Below are positions 8,557 through 17,817 of a DNA stretch of 64,000 nt, piece by piece. The notes below the pieces were generated by a model. That model did not search any database, was not told the DNA's origin, and saw only the letters and a program-made list of their open reading frames with translations. Location of the stretch: contig CAMKEG010000003.1 of assembly GCA_946411505.1 (NCBI GenBank), positions 1 through 64,000 on the forward strand. Direction: 5' to 3'. Origin of the DNA: an uncultured Treponema sp. Lineage in GTDB: Bacteria > Spirochaetota > Spirochaetia > Treponematales > Treponemataceae. Position 1 is the first letter of the stretch; each line of letters starts with the position of its first letter. The position numbers were made by a program, and so were the translations under genes.

Positions 8557-10624
8557 CTGTAAAATTGTTGATTTCCTGGCCAATCTTGTAGATTGACTCC
8601 TTGAGGGAGCCGGTGACGTCGTTTAGGGCGGCGCCGGTCTCGTTAATCTTTTCGGCTCCTTGAGACATCTCTTCCATGCTGCCCTTCATGGCCAAAGTGG
8701 CGTCCTGCAAGCGGCGAACTTCTTCAAGAATCAACTTGTTGCCTTCGGTCATTTCTTCGCTGGCGTTGCGGACTTCGATTGAGCCGTCGTTCATGCTCTT
8801 AAGGGCTTCGCTGATTTGGCGGCTTCCTTCTGTCTGCTCTTCCATCGCGGTGCGAATCTGCATTACAAGCTGGTCTGTGTCGCGAATCTTGTCGGCCACG
8901 ACGGTGAGCGCCTGGGCCGATTCGTCGGAGGCGGTTACGACGTTGCTGATTGATTCCTTGATTTTGGCCAGCTGTTCGCCAATCGTCTTTGACTGGCCGG
9001 TTGAAGTTTCGGAAAGCTTTCGGATTTCGTCGGCTACAACGCTAAAGCCCTTTCCGGCGTCGCCGGCGTGGGCGGCTTCGATGGCGGCGTTCATGGCCAA
9101 GAGGTTTGTCTGGGCCGCGATGTTGGCGATGGCCTGGTTGGCGTCCTCAAGCATGGCCGACTGGGTTTCAATCTGCTGAATCTTTTCGTTGACGTCCTGC
9201 TGCTTCTTAAAGCCGATGTCGGCGTTCTGGTTGAGCTCTTCAAAGGAGTTGGCCATTTTTTCTACGCTCTGGTTGACCGAAGAAATGTTTCCAATCATCT
9301 CTTCGACGGCGGCGGAGGCTTGGGTGATTCCTGAAGCCTGGCCTTCGATCATCTTGTTCAATGAGTCGATGTTTGAAGAAATCTGGTTCACCGCGCCGGC
9401 GGTCTGGTTTACGCTCTGGCCTTGGGTTTCGATTTGCTGGTGGATTGAGTCGATGTTGGCGATGATTTCCGTAATCGCGCTGGCCGTGTCTTGGCTGATG
9501 GCGCCCATGTTCTCTCCGCCCGACTCCAAATCTGTGTTTTGGTTTTTGATGATTTTAACGATTGATTGCAAGCGCTCGATGAACTTGTTGAAGCCGCCTA
9601 CAACTTCTCCAACCTCGTCCTTTGACTTGAGGTCGATGCGCTGGGTAAGGTCCGCGTCTCCGCTTGAAATTTTTAGCAGGCTGTCGCGAACTGTCAAAAC
9701 CGGCTTTACGATGACCATGCGGACGACGATTGACGTCAAGATTGAGATGACAATCAAAAGGACGACTATCGACGGAACGACCATCTTTAGCGTCTGTATT
9801 GTGGCCTCGGTGATTACATGCTGGTTTTCCGCCATAAAGAGCATTCCGACAATTTGTCCGTCAGGATTTTTGTGCGGAATGTAGACGGCGCGGTAGTTTT
9901 GGCCGCCCAGCACAAGGCTAAGCCTTATGGTCTCGCCCTTTCCCAAAACTTCCGTCAAAACCCGCTTGTTGTCGATTCTTGTTCCTGTCATCGGGTTTCC
10001 CTTGCTGTCGCGAAGGGTTGTCGAAACGCGCAAGTCGCCGCGGAATACTGTACATTCCGTTCCGTGGGCTTCCTTGACCAAGTTTACGAAATCTTCCCTT
10101 ACAAAGTCATAGGCCGAAAGGACCGCGCCGACAAATTCGCCCTGAGAGCGAACCGGCGCGGCGTAGGCCAAGCCCCATGACATCCAGTCTTTTTGAATCC
10201 AAGAATAGCTGGTCGTTTCGCCGTTCATTACGTTTTGGAAGGCTGGGATGTCGCTGATGTTTCCGCCCACTCCAACAGAGCCTGCGACAACGTTTCCGTC
10301 TCGGTCGGCGATCAAAAGGTAGTCGGCGTCCATGCTGCCAACCTGGCCTTGGACAACTCCTTGCAAAACCTCCAAGTCGTCGTTGGCCAAGCCGTTTGTG
10401 GTGCGGTTAAGGCCTGCGATTGTCTTTGCTTCCGCCTTGAGCGTGTCTTCCCAGTTCGTTAAAAGAACCTCTCCGCCTCGGCCCGCCACCTTGACATTTG
10501 TGTCAACTTCTTCCGCGAAGTGTGATTTGAAAGTTAGAATGGAAATCGCGCAGACAGTTATCGATGACAAAATGACCATCACAGCCACAATGAAAAAAAT
10601 CTTGAGGGATAATTTAACCTTCAT
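8552..10624 (-). CDS. Methyl-accepting chemotaxis protein
   Basis: An inner-membrane chemoreceptor that signals through CheW/CheA. It has TM1 at about residues 7-29, a periplasmic Cache-like sensor to about 280, TM2 at about 283-307, a HAMP domain ([23 protein letters not shown]), and a cytoplasmic signalling tip around residue 505-530 ([20 protein letters not shown]), with long coiled coils and Gln/Ala-rich methylation helices. Length 690. AAGGAG lies six bases before ATG 10624. It follows a second, related receptor in the same direction (62-base gap). Its ligand cannot be told from sequence. Confidence 0.95.
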   Translation of the reverse strand: MKVKLSLKIFFIVAVMVILSSITVCAISILTFKSHFAEEVDTNVKVAGRGGEVLLTNWEDTLKAEAKTIAGLNRTTNGLANDDLEVLQGVVQGQVGSMDADYLLIADRDGNVVAGSVGVGGNISDIPAFQNVMNGETTSYSWIQKDWMSWGLAYAAPVRSQGEFVGAVLSAYDFVREDFVNLVKEAHGTECTVFRGDLRVSTTLRDSKGNPMTGTRIDNKRVLTEVLGKGETIRLSLVLGGQNYRAVYIPHKNPDGQIVGMLFMAENQHVITEATIQTLKMVVPSIVVLLIVISILTSIVVRMVIVKPVLTVRDSLLKISSGDADLTQRIDLKSKDEVGEVVGGFNKFIERLQSIVKIIKNQNTDLESGGENMGAISQDTASAITEIIANIDSIHQQIETQGQSVNQTAGAVNQISSNIDSLNKMIEGQASGITQASAAVEEMIGNISSVNQSVEKMANSFEELNQNADIGFKKQQDVNEKIQQIETQSAMLEDANQAIANIAAQTNLLAMNAAIEAAHAGDAGKGFSVVADEIRKLSETSTGQSKTIGEQLAKIKESISNVVTASDESAQALTVVADKIRDTDQLVMQIRTAMEEQTEGSRQISEALKSMNDGSIEVRNASEEMTEGNKLILEEVRRLQDATLAMKGSMEEMSQGAEKINETGAALNDVTGSLKESIYKIGQEINNFTV

Positions 10625-10686
10625 GTAAACTCCTTTCTATAAGTAGGACAATTATAGCATGCCTCTTTCCAAAAAGCAAGAGAAAA

Positions 10687-12780
10687 TTACACCTTGAATT
10701 GGTCGATTTGGCCGCCGATTTGGTCAATCGAATCCTTGACATCGGCCGCGATTGTCGTGAGCGCGGAGGCCGTTTCGTTGATTTTTTCGGCTCCAATCGA
10801 CATTTCCTCCATGCTGCCGTTCATCGCGCGGGTGAATTCCTGCAAGGCGGCAACCTCGCGCAAAATCATCTGGTTTCCTTCGCTCATTTCGCTGGCGGCC
10901 GCGCCGACTTCCGAGGCGCTGTTGTTCATGCTGTGGAGGGCGTCGGTGATTTGCTTTGAGCCTTCCTGCTGTTCCTCCATCGCGCTCTTGATTTGCGTGA
11001 TGAGCTGGTCGGTGTCGTTGATTTGTTCCGAAACAGAAGAGAAGGCCTGGTTTGAGTCCGCCGAGGCCTTTACGACGGCTTCTATCGATTCCTGAATCTT
11101 GTTGAGCTGCTCGCCGATTGTCTTTGACTGTGAGCCGGAAGTTTCCGAAAGCTTTCGGATTTCGTCGGCCACTACCGCAAAGCCCTTTCCGGCGTCGCCA
11201 GCGTGGGCGGCTTCGATGGCCGCGTTCATGGCCAAAAGGTTTGTCTGCTCCGCGATGGCCGAAATCGCTTGGTTGGCTTCCTGCAGCATGGCCGACTGGT
11301 TTTCAATGCTGCGGATTTGCTCGTCAACCGCCTGCTGCTTGACGATTCCGCTTTGGGTGTTTTCCTCAAGGGATTTGAAGGAGCCGGCCATCTTTTCCAC
11401 GGATTGGTTGACCGAGCTGATGTTTCCAATCATTTCCTCGACCGCGGCCGACGCTTGGGTAACGCCAGACGACTGGCCTTCTATCATTCGCTCCAGGGAT
11501 TCGATGTTGGATGCGATTTGGTTCACGGCGGCGGCGGTTTGGTCTACGCTCTTGGTTTGGTTTCCGATTTGGCCGCGCATGCTTTCTATGTTGGCGATGA
11601 TTTGGGTAATCGAAGCGGCGGTGTCCTGCGCGCTGTCCTGCATTGAAACTCCCGCGCCGCCGAGGTTTTTGTTGGAGTCCTTTATTTGCGAGATTATTTC
11701 ATGCAGCTTTTCCATGAATTTGTTGAATTCCACGACGACGTCGGAAACTTCGTCGTTTCCGCGCTTTTTGATTCGTTTGGTAAGGTCGGCCTCGCCGGAA
11801 GCCACGTCCTCGATTGCGGCCTTTACGGTCTTGAGCGGCTTTAGGCTGATTGACATAGCGGCGCCGACCGCGCAAAAGGCCACGGCAATCATTATAATTG
11901 AAAGAATGTAAATCGCGCTCTTCATCGTTTCGATTTCAGAATAAAAGTCCTCGTACTGGCAGGCGCCGAAGACCGACCAATCCGTTCCGGGAATCGGGCA
12001 AAAGGCCGCGATCATTTTGTTCCCGCCGCCGGGCAGGCCGAAAACCTGGTGGCCTGTCTCTCCGTTCATCACGCGGGCCAAGACGGGCTTTACGCTTTCG
12101 TCGGCGTCGTCGTTTACGTTTTGGAAGCTGGTCACTTGCTCAAAGTTGTTGGAGGCGATTGTGTGGCCGGTCGCTCGGCTTATTACCTGGATGTGGGTGT
12201 CCGACTTTCCGAACGAAATCGATTCGATTGTCTTAGAAAGGACGTCGCCGTAAACGTTCAAGCTTATGCAGCCGATGGGCTTTCCGTTGTCGCCGTAAAC
12301 CGGGGCGGCGTAAATTTGGAAAAGGATGTTGGTCACGGGATTTATCGCCGGGTCGGTGATGGTGGTCTTTCCAACGGCGGCGTTGTCGATGTAGGCGCGC
12401 TTGAGTTTTATCGCGCGGCCGTCGGCGGTGTAGCCGTTTCCGTCCAAGTCGTAAAAGCCTATGTTCTCGTATTCGTCGCTGACTTTCGCGATTTTGGTAA
12501 GCTGGGCGCACTTTTCGCGCAGAGGAAGGCTGTCGTCCTTTAGGAAGTCCAGCAAGGCCAAGGCGTTGATCATTCTGAAATTCTTTTCTTCCTGCGCCTT
12601 GATTTTTGCCGAGGCGGATTCCGCCACAGCATTTAAAAGCGCGTCAACGGAATCGTTGGTAGATTTTGTCGAGAGGCGCATGGCCACTGTCACGATGACG
12701 ATGTTTGACGCCAGAAATATTAGGATTACAATCGCGATAAGCCTGAATTGGAGGCTTTGGAAAAACTTAGAGGCTTTCAT
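10687..12780 (-). CDS. Methyl-accepting chemotaxis protein with dCache-like sensor
   Basis: A second chemoreceptor of 697 residues. TM1 is at about residues 10-32. The large periplasmic region reads like a double-Cache domain (ENIGFYDLDGNGYTADGRA, then TDWSVFGACQYEDFYSEIE). TM2 is at about 280-302, then HAMP (VASGEADLTKRIKKRG) and the tip [20 protein letters not shown]. The C-terminal halves of the two receptors are near copies, so they are tandem paralogues with divergent sensors. An upstream ATG 12798 is in frame, but AAGGAGAG sits just before ATG 12780, which is taken as the start. Confidence 0.94.
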   Translation of the reverse strand: MKASKFFQSLQFRLIAIVILIFLASNIVIVTVAMRLSTKSTNDSVDALLNAVAESASAKIKAQEEKNFRMINALALLDFLKDDSLPLREKCAQLTKIAKVSDEYENIGFYDLDGNGYTADGRAIKLKRAYIDNAAVGKTTITDPAINPVTNILFQIYAAPVYGDNGKPIGCISLNVYGDVLSKTIESISFGKSDTHIQVISRATGHTIASNNFEQVTSFQNVNDDADESVKPVLARVMNGETGHQVFGLPGGGNKMIAAFCPIPGTDWSVFGACQYEDFYSEIETMKSAIYILSIIMIAVAFCAVGAAMSISLKPLKTVKAAIEDVASGEADLTKRIKKRGNDEVSDVVVEFNKFMEKLHEIISQIKDSNKNLGGAGVSMQDSAQDTAASITQIIANIESMRGQIGNQTKSVDQTAAAVNQIASNIESLERMIEGQSSGVTQASAAVEEMIGNISSVNQSVEKMAGSFKSLEENTQSGIVKQQAVDEQIRSIENQSAMLQEANQAISAIAEQTNLLAMNAAIEAAHAGDAGKGFAVVADEIRKLSETSGSQSKTIGEQLNKIQESIEAVVKASADSNQAFSSVSEQINDTDQLITQIKSAMEEQQEGSKQITDALHSMNNSASEVGAAASEMSEGNQMILREVAALQEFTRAMNGSMEEMSIGAEKINETASALTTIAADVKDSIDQIGGQIDQFKV

Positions 12781-12863
12781 TGTTCTCTCCTTATGCAAGT
12801 AGAATTTGTGTGAATTTGTAGTTTAGCGCCGAATTTGAAATAAGTCAAATATTTTGATAAGCC

Positions 12864-12898
12864 AAAAAAAAACGGGCAAGCGAAAAAGCTTGCTTGCC
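12864..12898 (-). terminator. hisF terminator
   Basis: On the minus strand GGCAAGC (12898-12892) pairs with GCTTGCC (12881-12875), followed by CG and nine T. A second small hairpin GCCAGGC/GCCTGGC lies between it and the hisF stop. Confidence 0.8.
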
Positions 12899-12919
12899 AG
12901 GCATAGCCTGGCTTTGTCT

Positions 12920-13684
12920 TTACAGGCGTACTGGAATATGCAGCTCGTTCAGTTCCTTTTTGATAGAAGGAATTGTGTATTCGCCGGAGTGAACCATCGT
13001 GGCGATTAGGGCCGCGTCCGCGCATCCTTTTGTCAAAACCTCAGCCATATGGCCGACAGTTCCGCCGCCGCCTGAAGCGATTACGGGAACCGCCACGCTT
13101 TGGGCTATCATTTTAGTGAGCGGAATTTCGTAGCCGGCCTTGGTTCCGTCGGCGTCCATCGAGTTGAGCACGATTTCGCCCGCGCCCAAGCTTACGGCTT
13201 TTTTTGCCCATTCCAAGGCGTCAAGGTCGGTCTTTACGCGGCCGCCGTTAAGGTAAACCCTGTAGCCGGACGGGCATTCGTCGTCGCGCTTTGCGTCCAT
13301 TCCAAGGACGATGCACTGGCTTCCAAAAACGCGGGCGCCTTGGCTTATAAGGTCTGGGTTTTTGACCGCCTGCGAGTTGAGCGAGACTTTTTCCGCCCCG
13401 GCAAGTATTGTGGAACGGATGTCATCCATGCTGCCGATTCCGCCGCCCACGCAAAAGGGAATGAAGACTTGGCTTGCCACCTTGCTTATAAGGTCCAAAA
13501 TCGGCCGCTCGCCGCGCGCGCTTGCCATTATGTCGTAGAAGACCAGCTCGTCAACGCCTTGCTCGTAGTATTTTTTAGCCATCTCGACAGGGTCGCCGAT
13601 GTCCAAGTTGTTCTGGAATTTTACGCCCTTTGTCGTGCGGCCGTCCTTTACGTCAAGGCAAACAATGATTCTTTTTTTTAGCAT
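12920..13684 (-). CDS. hisF: Imidazole glycerol phosphate synthase, cyclase subunit
   Basis: A TIM-barrel subunit that uses ammonia from HisH to make imidazole-glycerol phosphate and AICAR. Motifs are [46 protein letters not shown] and IASGGGG, including both catalytic Asp. The 254-residue length is normal. It overlaps the hisH stop by seven bases (ATGCTAA), a coupled pair. Some details ([17 protein letters not shown]) differ from the most typical histidine-operon HisF. No other his gene is in the window, so a role outside histidine synthesis cannot be excluded. Confidence 0.93.
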   Translation of the reverse strand: MLKKRIIVCLDVKDGRTTKGVKFQNNLDIGDPVEMAKKYYEQGVDELVFYDIMASARGERPILDLISKVASQVFIPFCVGGGIGSMDDIRSTILAGAEKVSLNSQAVKNPDLISQGARVFGSQCIVLGMDAKRDDECPSGYRVYLNGGRVKTDLDALEWAKKAVSLGAGEIVLNSMDADGTKAGYEIPLTKMIAQSVAVPVIASGGGGTVGHMAEVLTKGCADAALIATMVHSGEYTIPSIKKELNELHIPVRL

Positions 13685-14349
13685 CGCAAGTCCCCCTCGA
13701 CAAAATTCTTTATTATTTGAAGGCCGGCCTTTCCCGACTTTTCCGGGTGGAACTGGCAGGCGTAAACATTTTCGCTTTGGATTACCGAGGGAACCATCGT
13801 TCCGTAGTTGGCGTAGCCTTTTATGACCGAAGGGTCGTCGGGCTGAATCACGTAGGAGTGGACAAAGTAAAAGTCGCTTCCTTCGGGAACGCCTTTTAGG
13901 ATCGGGCAGCTTCCGGCGTAGTGAACGTCGTTCCAGCCCATGTGCGGAACCTTGCGGGAATTGTCGTCCGGGTCAAGGTCGCGCTCATGCCAAAGGCGGC
14001 TAAAGTGGCGGATTGTTCCAGGGATAAGGCCCAGGCATTGTGTGTAGCTTTGCGCTCCGTTTTCAAAGGAGCCGCCTTCCTCGCTTTTGTCAAAAATGAT
14101 TTGCGCTCCGATGCAGATTCCCAGCAAGTGCTTTTTGGCCGCGGCCCATTCGCGCAAGAATGTGTCGTAGCCTGTCATCACCAGTTCGCGCATCGCGTAG
14201 GCGGCCTCTCCGTCGCCGGGAAAAATCACTCGGTCAACTTTTGCCAAGTCGGCCGGATTTTTAGAAAGAATGTATTTGGCGCCCAAAAAGTCCAAGGCCC
14301 GCTCGACGCTTTTGATGTTGCCGGCGTTGTAGTCAACGATTCCAATCAT
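13678..14349 (-). CDS. hisH: Imidazole glycerol phosphate synthase, glutaminase subunit
   Basis: A class I glutamine amidotransferase supplying ammonia to HisF. The N-terminus is MIGIVDYNAGNIKSVERAL. The nucleophile loop reads LLGICIGAQ, with IGA in place of the usual L/VGMQ, and the His/Glu pair lies in CQFHPEKSG. The frame is open far upstream, but ATG 14349 is the family start. TATAAT lies six bases upstream of it (14361-14356), so the mRNA would start at or near the ATG; the -35 is weak. Confidence 0.93.
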   Translation of the reverse strand: MIGIVDYNAGNIKSVERALDFLGAKYILSKNPADLAKVDRVIFPGDGEAAYAMRELVMTGYDTFLREWAAAKKHLLGICIGAQIIFDKSEEGGSFENGAQSYTQCLGLIPGTIRHFSRLWHERDLDPDDNSRKVPHMGWNDVHYAGSCPILKGVPEGSDFYFVHSYVIQPDDPSVIKGYANYGTMVPSVIQSENVYACQFHPEKSGKAGLQIIKNFVEGDLRC

Positions 14350-14375
14350 GGCTCCATTATACCATGCCGCGCATG

Positions 14376-14460
14376 GTTTTGCTAGTGGTAATATTGAATG
14401 CGCTCTTGCGAGCGCTACTGGCAATATCACGCCGCGCGCGCTTTTGCTAGTGGTGGCTTT
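14376..14460. repeat. Imperfect repeats in the hisH upstream region
   Basis: GCTAGTGGTAATATT and CTACTGGCAATATCAC are similar, the inner GCGCTCTTGCGAGCGC forms a hairpin, and GCTAGTGGTGGC recurs at the end. The segment lies between divergent promoters and may be a small intergenic repeat or operator cluster. Confidence 0.4.
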
Positions 14461-14475
14461 TGTTCCGTCCTGCGG

Positions 14476-14504
14476 TTGACTTTGATTTGGATTTGCGCTA
14501 GAAA
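14476..14504 (+). promoter_or_regulatory. Promoter of the exported-protein gene at 14541
   Basis: TTGACT (14476-14481), 17 bases, TAGAAA (14499-14504). AGGAGG at 14529-14534 is the ribosome-binding site. Confidence 0.55.
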
Positions 14505-14540
14505 ATTCTAATATTGCATTCATTCATTAGGAGGAAAATA

Positions 14541-15023
14541 ATGAAGAAGATTTTGTTGATGGCCGCGGCTCTTTTTGCTTTGGCCGCTGTGGCGTTCGCA
14601 AAGCCGGCAAAGGCTCCCAAGTTGAACGGTTGGAAAGATGTGGCTAAAATCGCCGACAAGAACGATTTTGAAGTTGCCAGCGATTACACGGACATGTATG
14701 TCGCCAAAAGCAAGGACGGAAAGGAATTTGCCTTTTTTGCCGTAAAGGATTACGCCGACATAAAGGTCACTGTGGCGATGTCTTGCGTTGACGGAGCTGT
14801 TTTTTCAAAGACCACTTGCGTTGACAAAGAGCAGTCGCAGCCGCTTCCGATTTTCACTATCGGAGAAAACGACGAGAAATGCGTTTTGGTGAACGGCGGA
14901 GACCTTACGTATTATTATGGCGACGACGCGCTGCAGGCTTGGACTGAGGAGTGCAAGAACCAGCGCTCAAAGCTTCGCGAAGAGGTTGCCAATGAATTTG
15001 GCCTTGTCCTCCCCAAAAAATAA
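14541..15023 (+). CDS. Exported protein, unknown
   Basis: A 160-residue protein with a clear signal peptide (MKKILLMAAALFALAAVAFA, cleavage near AFA-KP). The mature part is charged, with two cysteines around CVDGAVFSKTTC, and ends in basic residues. ATG 14541 is preferred over upstream in-frame starts because AGGAGG precedes it. The protein is probably periplasmic. No family recognised. The next gene begins 24 bases downstream, so they may be cotranscribed. Confidence 0.75.
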   Translation: MKKILLMAAALFALAAVAFAKPAKAPKLNGWKDVAKIADKNDFEVASDYTDMYVAKSKDGKEFAFFAVKDYADIKVTVAMSCVDGAVFSKTTCVDKEQSQPLPIFTIGENDEKCVLVNGGDLTYYYGDDALQAWTEECKNQRSKLREEVANEFGLVLPKK

Positions 15024-15047
15024 CCAAGCTTTTTACGGAAGATGAAA

Positions 15048-15791
15048 ATGCCTGCAAAAAAGAATGACTTGCAAAAAATGAACAAAACGCCGACGCCGCA
15101 CAACGCGGCAAAGAGGGGGCAAATCGCGCCGACAGTTTTGCTGCCCGGCGACCCCGAGCGCGCTGAGTTTATCGCAAAAACTTTTTTGCAGGACGCCAAG
15201 ATGGTCACCAATGTCCGTGGAATGAAGGGCTTTACCGGAAGATTTGACGGAAAGCCTGTTTCCGTCATGGGAAGCGGAATGGGGGCCGGCTCGGCGGGCA
15301 TTTACATTTACGAGCTTTACAACTTTTACGGCGTCGAGGCGATTGTCCGAATTGGAACTTGCTGCTCCCTGCAAAAGGGGGTTAAGCTTGGGGCGATGAT
15401 TTTTGCCATGACCGCCTCGACCGACTCAAATTACGAATACCAGTACGGCTTGAGGGGCCACCTTTCGCCCGCCGCCGACTTTGGCCTTTTGGAGGCCGCC
15501 GCCGCCTTCGCGCGCAAGAACAAGCTTGCCTTTGAGGCTGGCCCGATTTTTTCAAGCGACTCTTACAGCGCCTACAACGCTTTGGGCGACCAAGTATGGA
15601 AGTCTTGGGCAAAGATGGGCTGCCTTGCGCAGGACATGGAAACTTATTGCTTGTACTCTCAGGCGGCCTTTGCCAAAAAAAAGGCGCTTTCCATTCTTAC
15701 AAACGTCTACGACAAACCAGCCGAAAAGGGAATCGCAAGCGACGCAAAGGCGCTTACGCCGATGGTTCAAACCGCGCTTTCTCTTGTCTAA
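15048..15791 (+). CDS. deoD: Purine nucleoside phosphorylase
   Basis: Phosphorolysis of purine (deoxy)nucleosides. The protein has the hexameric PNP/uridine phosphorylase family motifs LLPGDPERAEFIA, GSGMGAGSAGIYIYEL, IRIGTCCSLQ and the late DMETYCLYSQA containing the nucleoside-binding Met-Glu. Length about 247. ATG 15042, 15048 and 15078 are possible starts; GGAAG fits 15048 best. The 3' end overlaps the convergent MATE gene by 38 bases. Confidence 0.9.
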   Translation: MPAKKNDLQKMNKTPTPHNAAKRGQIAPTVLLPGDPERAEFIAKTFLQDAKMVTNVRGMKGFTGRFDGKPVSVMGSGMGAGSAGIYIYELYNFYGVEAIVRIGTCCSLQKGVKLGAMIFAMTASTDSNYEYQYGLRGHLSPAADFGLLEAAAAFARKNKLAFEAGPIFSSDSYSAYNALGDQVWKSWAKMGCLAQDMETYCLYSQAAFAKKKALSILTNVYDKPAEKGIASDAKALTPMVQTALSLV

Positions 15792-17112
15792 AGACTCTGG
15801 CAAAGCAAAAGGCCAAAACGATTCCCGTTATGAGCCACGAGGCGGGGTAGGTGATTAAAAGCCAAAGCGTCGTGTGGAAGCGCGGCGTTTGGAAGGCCGT
15901 GAAAATCCAGGCCAGGCGGAGGCCGCAGGCTCCCAAAAGGACTACGATTGAAGGCTCTGTTGAGTGGCCCAAGCCGCGCATGTCGGCGGCCAATGACGAC
16001 ATTATTCCGCACAAAATGTATGGCGCGCACAAAATCCGCAAGCGCATGACGCCCTCAGAAATCGCCCGCTCGTTTGAAACGCAAAGCGCAAGGAGCGGCC
16101 GCGCGAACAAAACCGTAAGGCCGCCCATAAAGGCGCCTGTCGCGCAAATCAAGCCCAGTCCCTGCAAGGCGCTTTTTTTGACCCGCCCAAAATTTCCCGC
16201 GCCGTAGTTTTGGCTTACAAAGGCAAGCGCGGCCTGTTCCACCGAAATCATCGCGGTCCACGTAAAGTTTTCCAAGTTGCCCGCCGCGGCGTTTCCGGCC
16301 ATGACGACGGCGCCGAATGAGTTTATGGCGGTTTGGATTACAAGGTTTGATATTGTGAACAAGAGGTTTTGAATTACGTTTGGAACGCCTATTCGCAAGA
16401 TGGCCGCGGCTGTCGCAAAGTCAAGGCGTATCTTTTTTATTTCCAGGCGGAACTCGCCCTCTTCGCGCAATAGGCAGATGACGATTAAAAGCGCGGCCAA
16501 GTATTGGCTTGCGCTTGTGGCGAGCCCAACGCCGGCCACGTCCATTTTTAGCGCGATGACAAAAAATAAATTTAGCAGGACGTTCACTATTCCGGCGGAA
16601 AGCAAAAAGTAAAGGGGCCGCTTTGTGTCTCCCTTGGCTCGGAGGATTCCCGCGCAAAAGTTGTAGACCGCGATGCCCGGAATGCAAGGAATCAAGCAGT
16701 GGACGTATCTTAACGAAAGGCCAAAAACTTCTTCCGGTATTTGCATCGCGCTCAAAATCTGCGGCATGAAAATCCAGGCGAAAATCGAAAGAGCCGCTCC
16801 AAGGACAAGAGCGAGCGCGGTTGACACATGCAGGACGGACGACACGGCGGACTTTTTTCCGGCCCCGATGAATTTTCCGGCAACGACGGTTGCGCCGCCG
16901 CCTAGGCTCATGAACATATGGCCAAAAAGGCCCCACAAAATTCCGACGGCTCCAACGGCGGCAAGCGAGTTGTTTGAGCCAAAGCGGCCTATGACCACAA
17001 TGTCCGCCGCGTTAAAAAGAATTTGCAGGACGCCCGACAGCGCGAGCGGCAAAGAAAAACGAACGAGTCCCTTGAATATGGACCCGTTCAGCATGTCAAT
17101 CGAGTTGTTCAT
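15754..17112 (-). CDS. MATE-family efflux transporter
   Basis: A 452-residue multidrug and toxin extrusion family protein with about 12 membrane helices. Typical features are MLNGSIFKGLVRFSLPLALSGVL at the N-terminus, FGSNNSLAAVGAVG, and the second-half repeat ILRIGVPNVIQNLLF and VSQNYGAGNFGR. Coupling is probably to Na+ or H+. ATG 17112 is chosen as the family-like start; there is no clear ribosome-binding site, and it lies 13 bases after the flavoredoxin-like gene, so it is probably read through from that gene. Confidence 0.88.
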   Translation of the reverse strand: MNNSIDMLNGSIFKGLVRFSLPLALSGVLQILFNAADIVVIGRFGSNNSLAAVGAVGILWGLFGHMFMSLGGGATVVAGKFIGAGKKSAVSSVLHVSTALALVLGAALSIFAWIFMPQILSAMQIPEEVFGLSLRYVHCLIPCIPGIAVYNFCAGILRAKGDTKRPLYFLLSAGIVNVLLNLFFVIALKMDVAGVGLATSASQYLAALLIVICLLREEGEFRLEIKKIRLDFATAAAILRIGVPNVIQNLLFTISNLVIQTAINSFGAVVMAGNAAAGNLENFTWTAMISVEQAALAFVSQNYGAGNFGRVKKSALQGLGLICATGAFMGGLTVLFARPLLALCVSNERAISEGVMRLRILCAPYILCGIMSSLAADMRGLGHSTEPSIVVLLGACGLRLAWIFTAFQTPRFHTTLWLLITYPASWLITGIVLAFCFARVFRQEKARFEPSA

Positions 17113-17125
17113 TTTATGTTTTTGT

Positions 17126-17677
17126 TTACGCCAATTCCTTTCCGTCAGAGAACGCGTTTCCGACGCGCTTTCCAAGCTCGTAGTAGCCGTGGCCCGCGCA
17201 GTCGTAAGTTATCGGATGGTATTTTGTAAGGTCAACGTTTCCGTCCGCGCCAAGAATTTTTTCGTCGGCAACGACGTTCACGATTTGGAACAAGTATTTT
17301 TCGTCGTCAACGATTTTCAAGAGGCGGCATTCCAAGGTGAGCGGAAGCTGGTCAAAAATGGGCGCGTTGACGTTCTTGCTTTTTGTCACGGTCCAGCCGG
17401 CCTTCTTTATTTTGTCGGCTTCCTTGTTGGCCGAAACGATTCCGACGTAGTCGCAGGCCTTTACGGTTTCGACGGTTCCAAAAGCGATTGTCGCCTCTTT
17501 TGTGAGCGCCAAATTTTCGGTTGTCTTGTGCTTGGACATGCAAACCCAAACTTGGTTGTCGTCGGCGATTCCGCCCCAAGCCGCGTTCATCGCGTCGGCC
17601 TTTCCGTCTTTGTCGTAAGTTCCCAAAATCAAAACCGGCATCGGGAACAACATTGTCTTTGCGCCTAAATCCTTCAT
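17126..17677 (-). CDS. Flavoredoxin-like FMN-binding protein
   Basis: A 183-residue flavin reductase-like split-barrel protein, likely FMN-binding. Typical segments are LFPMPVLILGTYDKDGKADAM at the N-terminus, AWGGIADDNQVWVCMS, and TENLALTKEATIAF. Such proteins carry electrons or act as NAD(P)H-flavin reductases; the partner is unknown. The ribosome-binding site AGAGG precedes ATG 17677. Immediately upstream lies a copy of the intergenic element also found in the rib operon. Confidence 0.85.
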   Translation of the reverse strand: MKDLGAKTMLFPMPVLILGTYDKDGKADAMNAAWGGIADDNQVWVCMSKHKTTENLALTKEATIAFGTVETVKACDYVGIVSANKEADKIKKAGWTVTKSKNVNAPIFDQLPLTLECRLLKIVDDEKYLFQIVNVVADEKILGADGNVDLTKYHPITYDCAGHGYYELGKRVGNAFSDGKELA

Positions 17678-17689
17678 GTTAATACCTCT

Positions 17690-17817
17690 ATCAGTGCGGC
17701 TGTTCGCGCGAGCTCAATACGGCTCCAATTAGTTGCGAGCCTCGTTATGCGAGCAACGTAATTGGAAAATCCGCTCGAAACAACAATTATAGTCTTGCCA
17801 TCGTCGGCACGAGCGGC
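17690..17817 (-). repeat. Intergenic repeat element, copy D
   Basis: In the minus orientation it contains GATGGCAAGACTATAAT, a hairpin with arms CCAATTA and TAATTGG around GTTGC/GCAAC, and ends GCGCGAACAGCCG about 20 bases before the flavoredoxin-like start. Related copies lie before ribE and ribBA and in the ribD leader. Confidence 0.6.

Noticed and set aside
12049..12543. Frames opposite the chemoreceptor genes
   Set aside because: They mirror the periplasmic domain of the minus-strand receptor and have no independent start signals.
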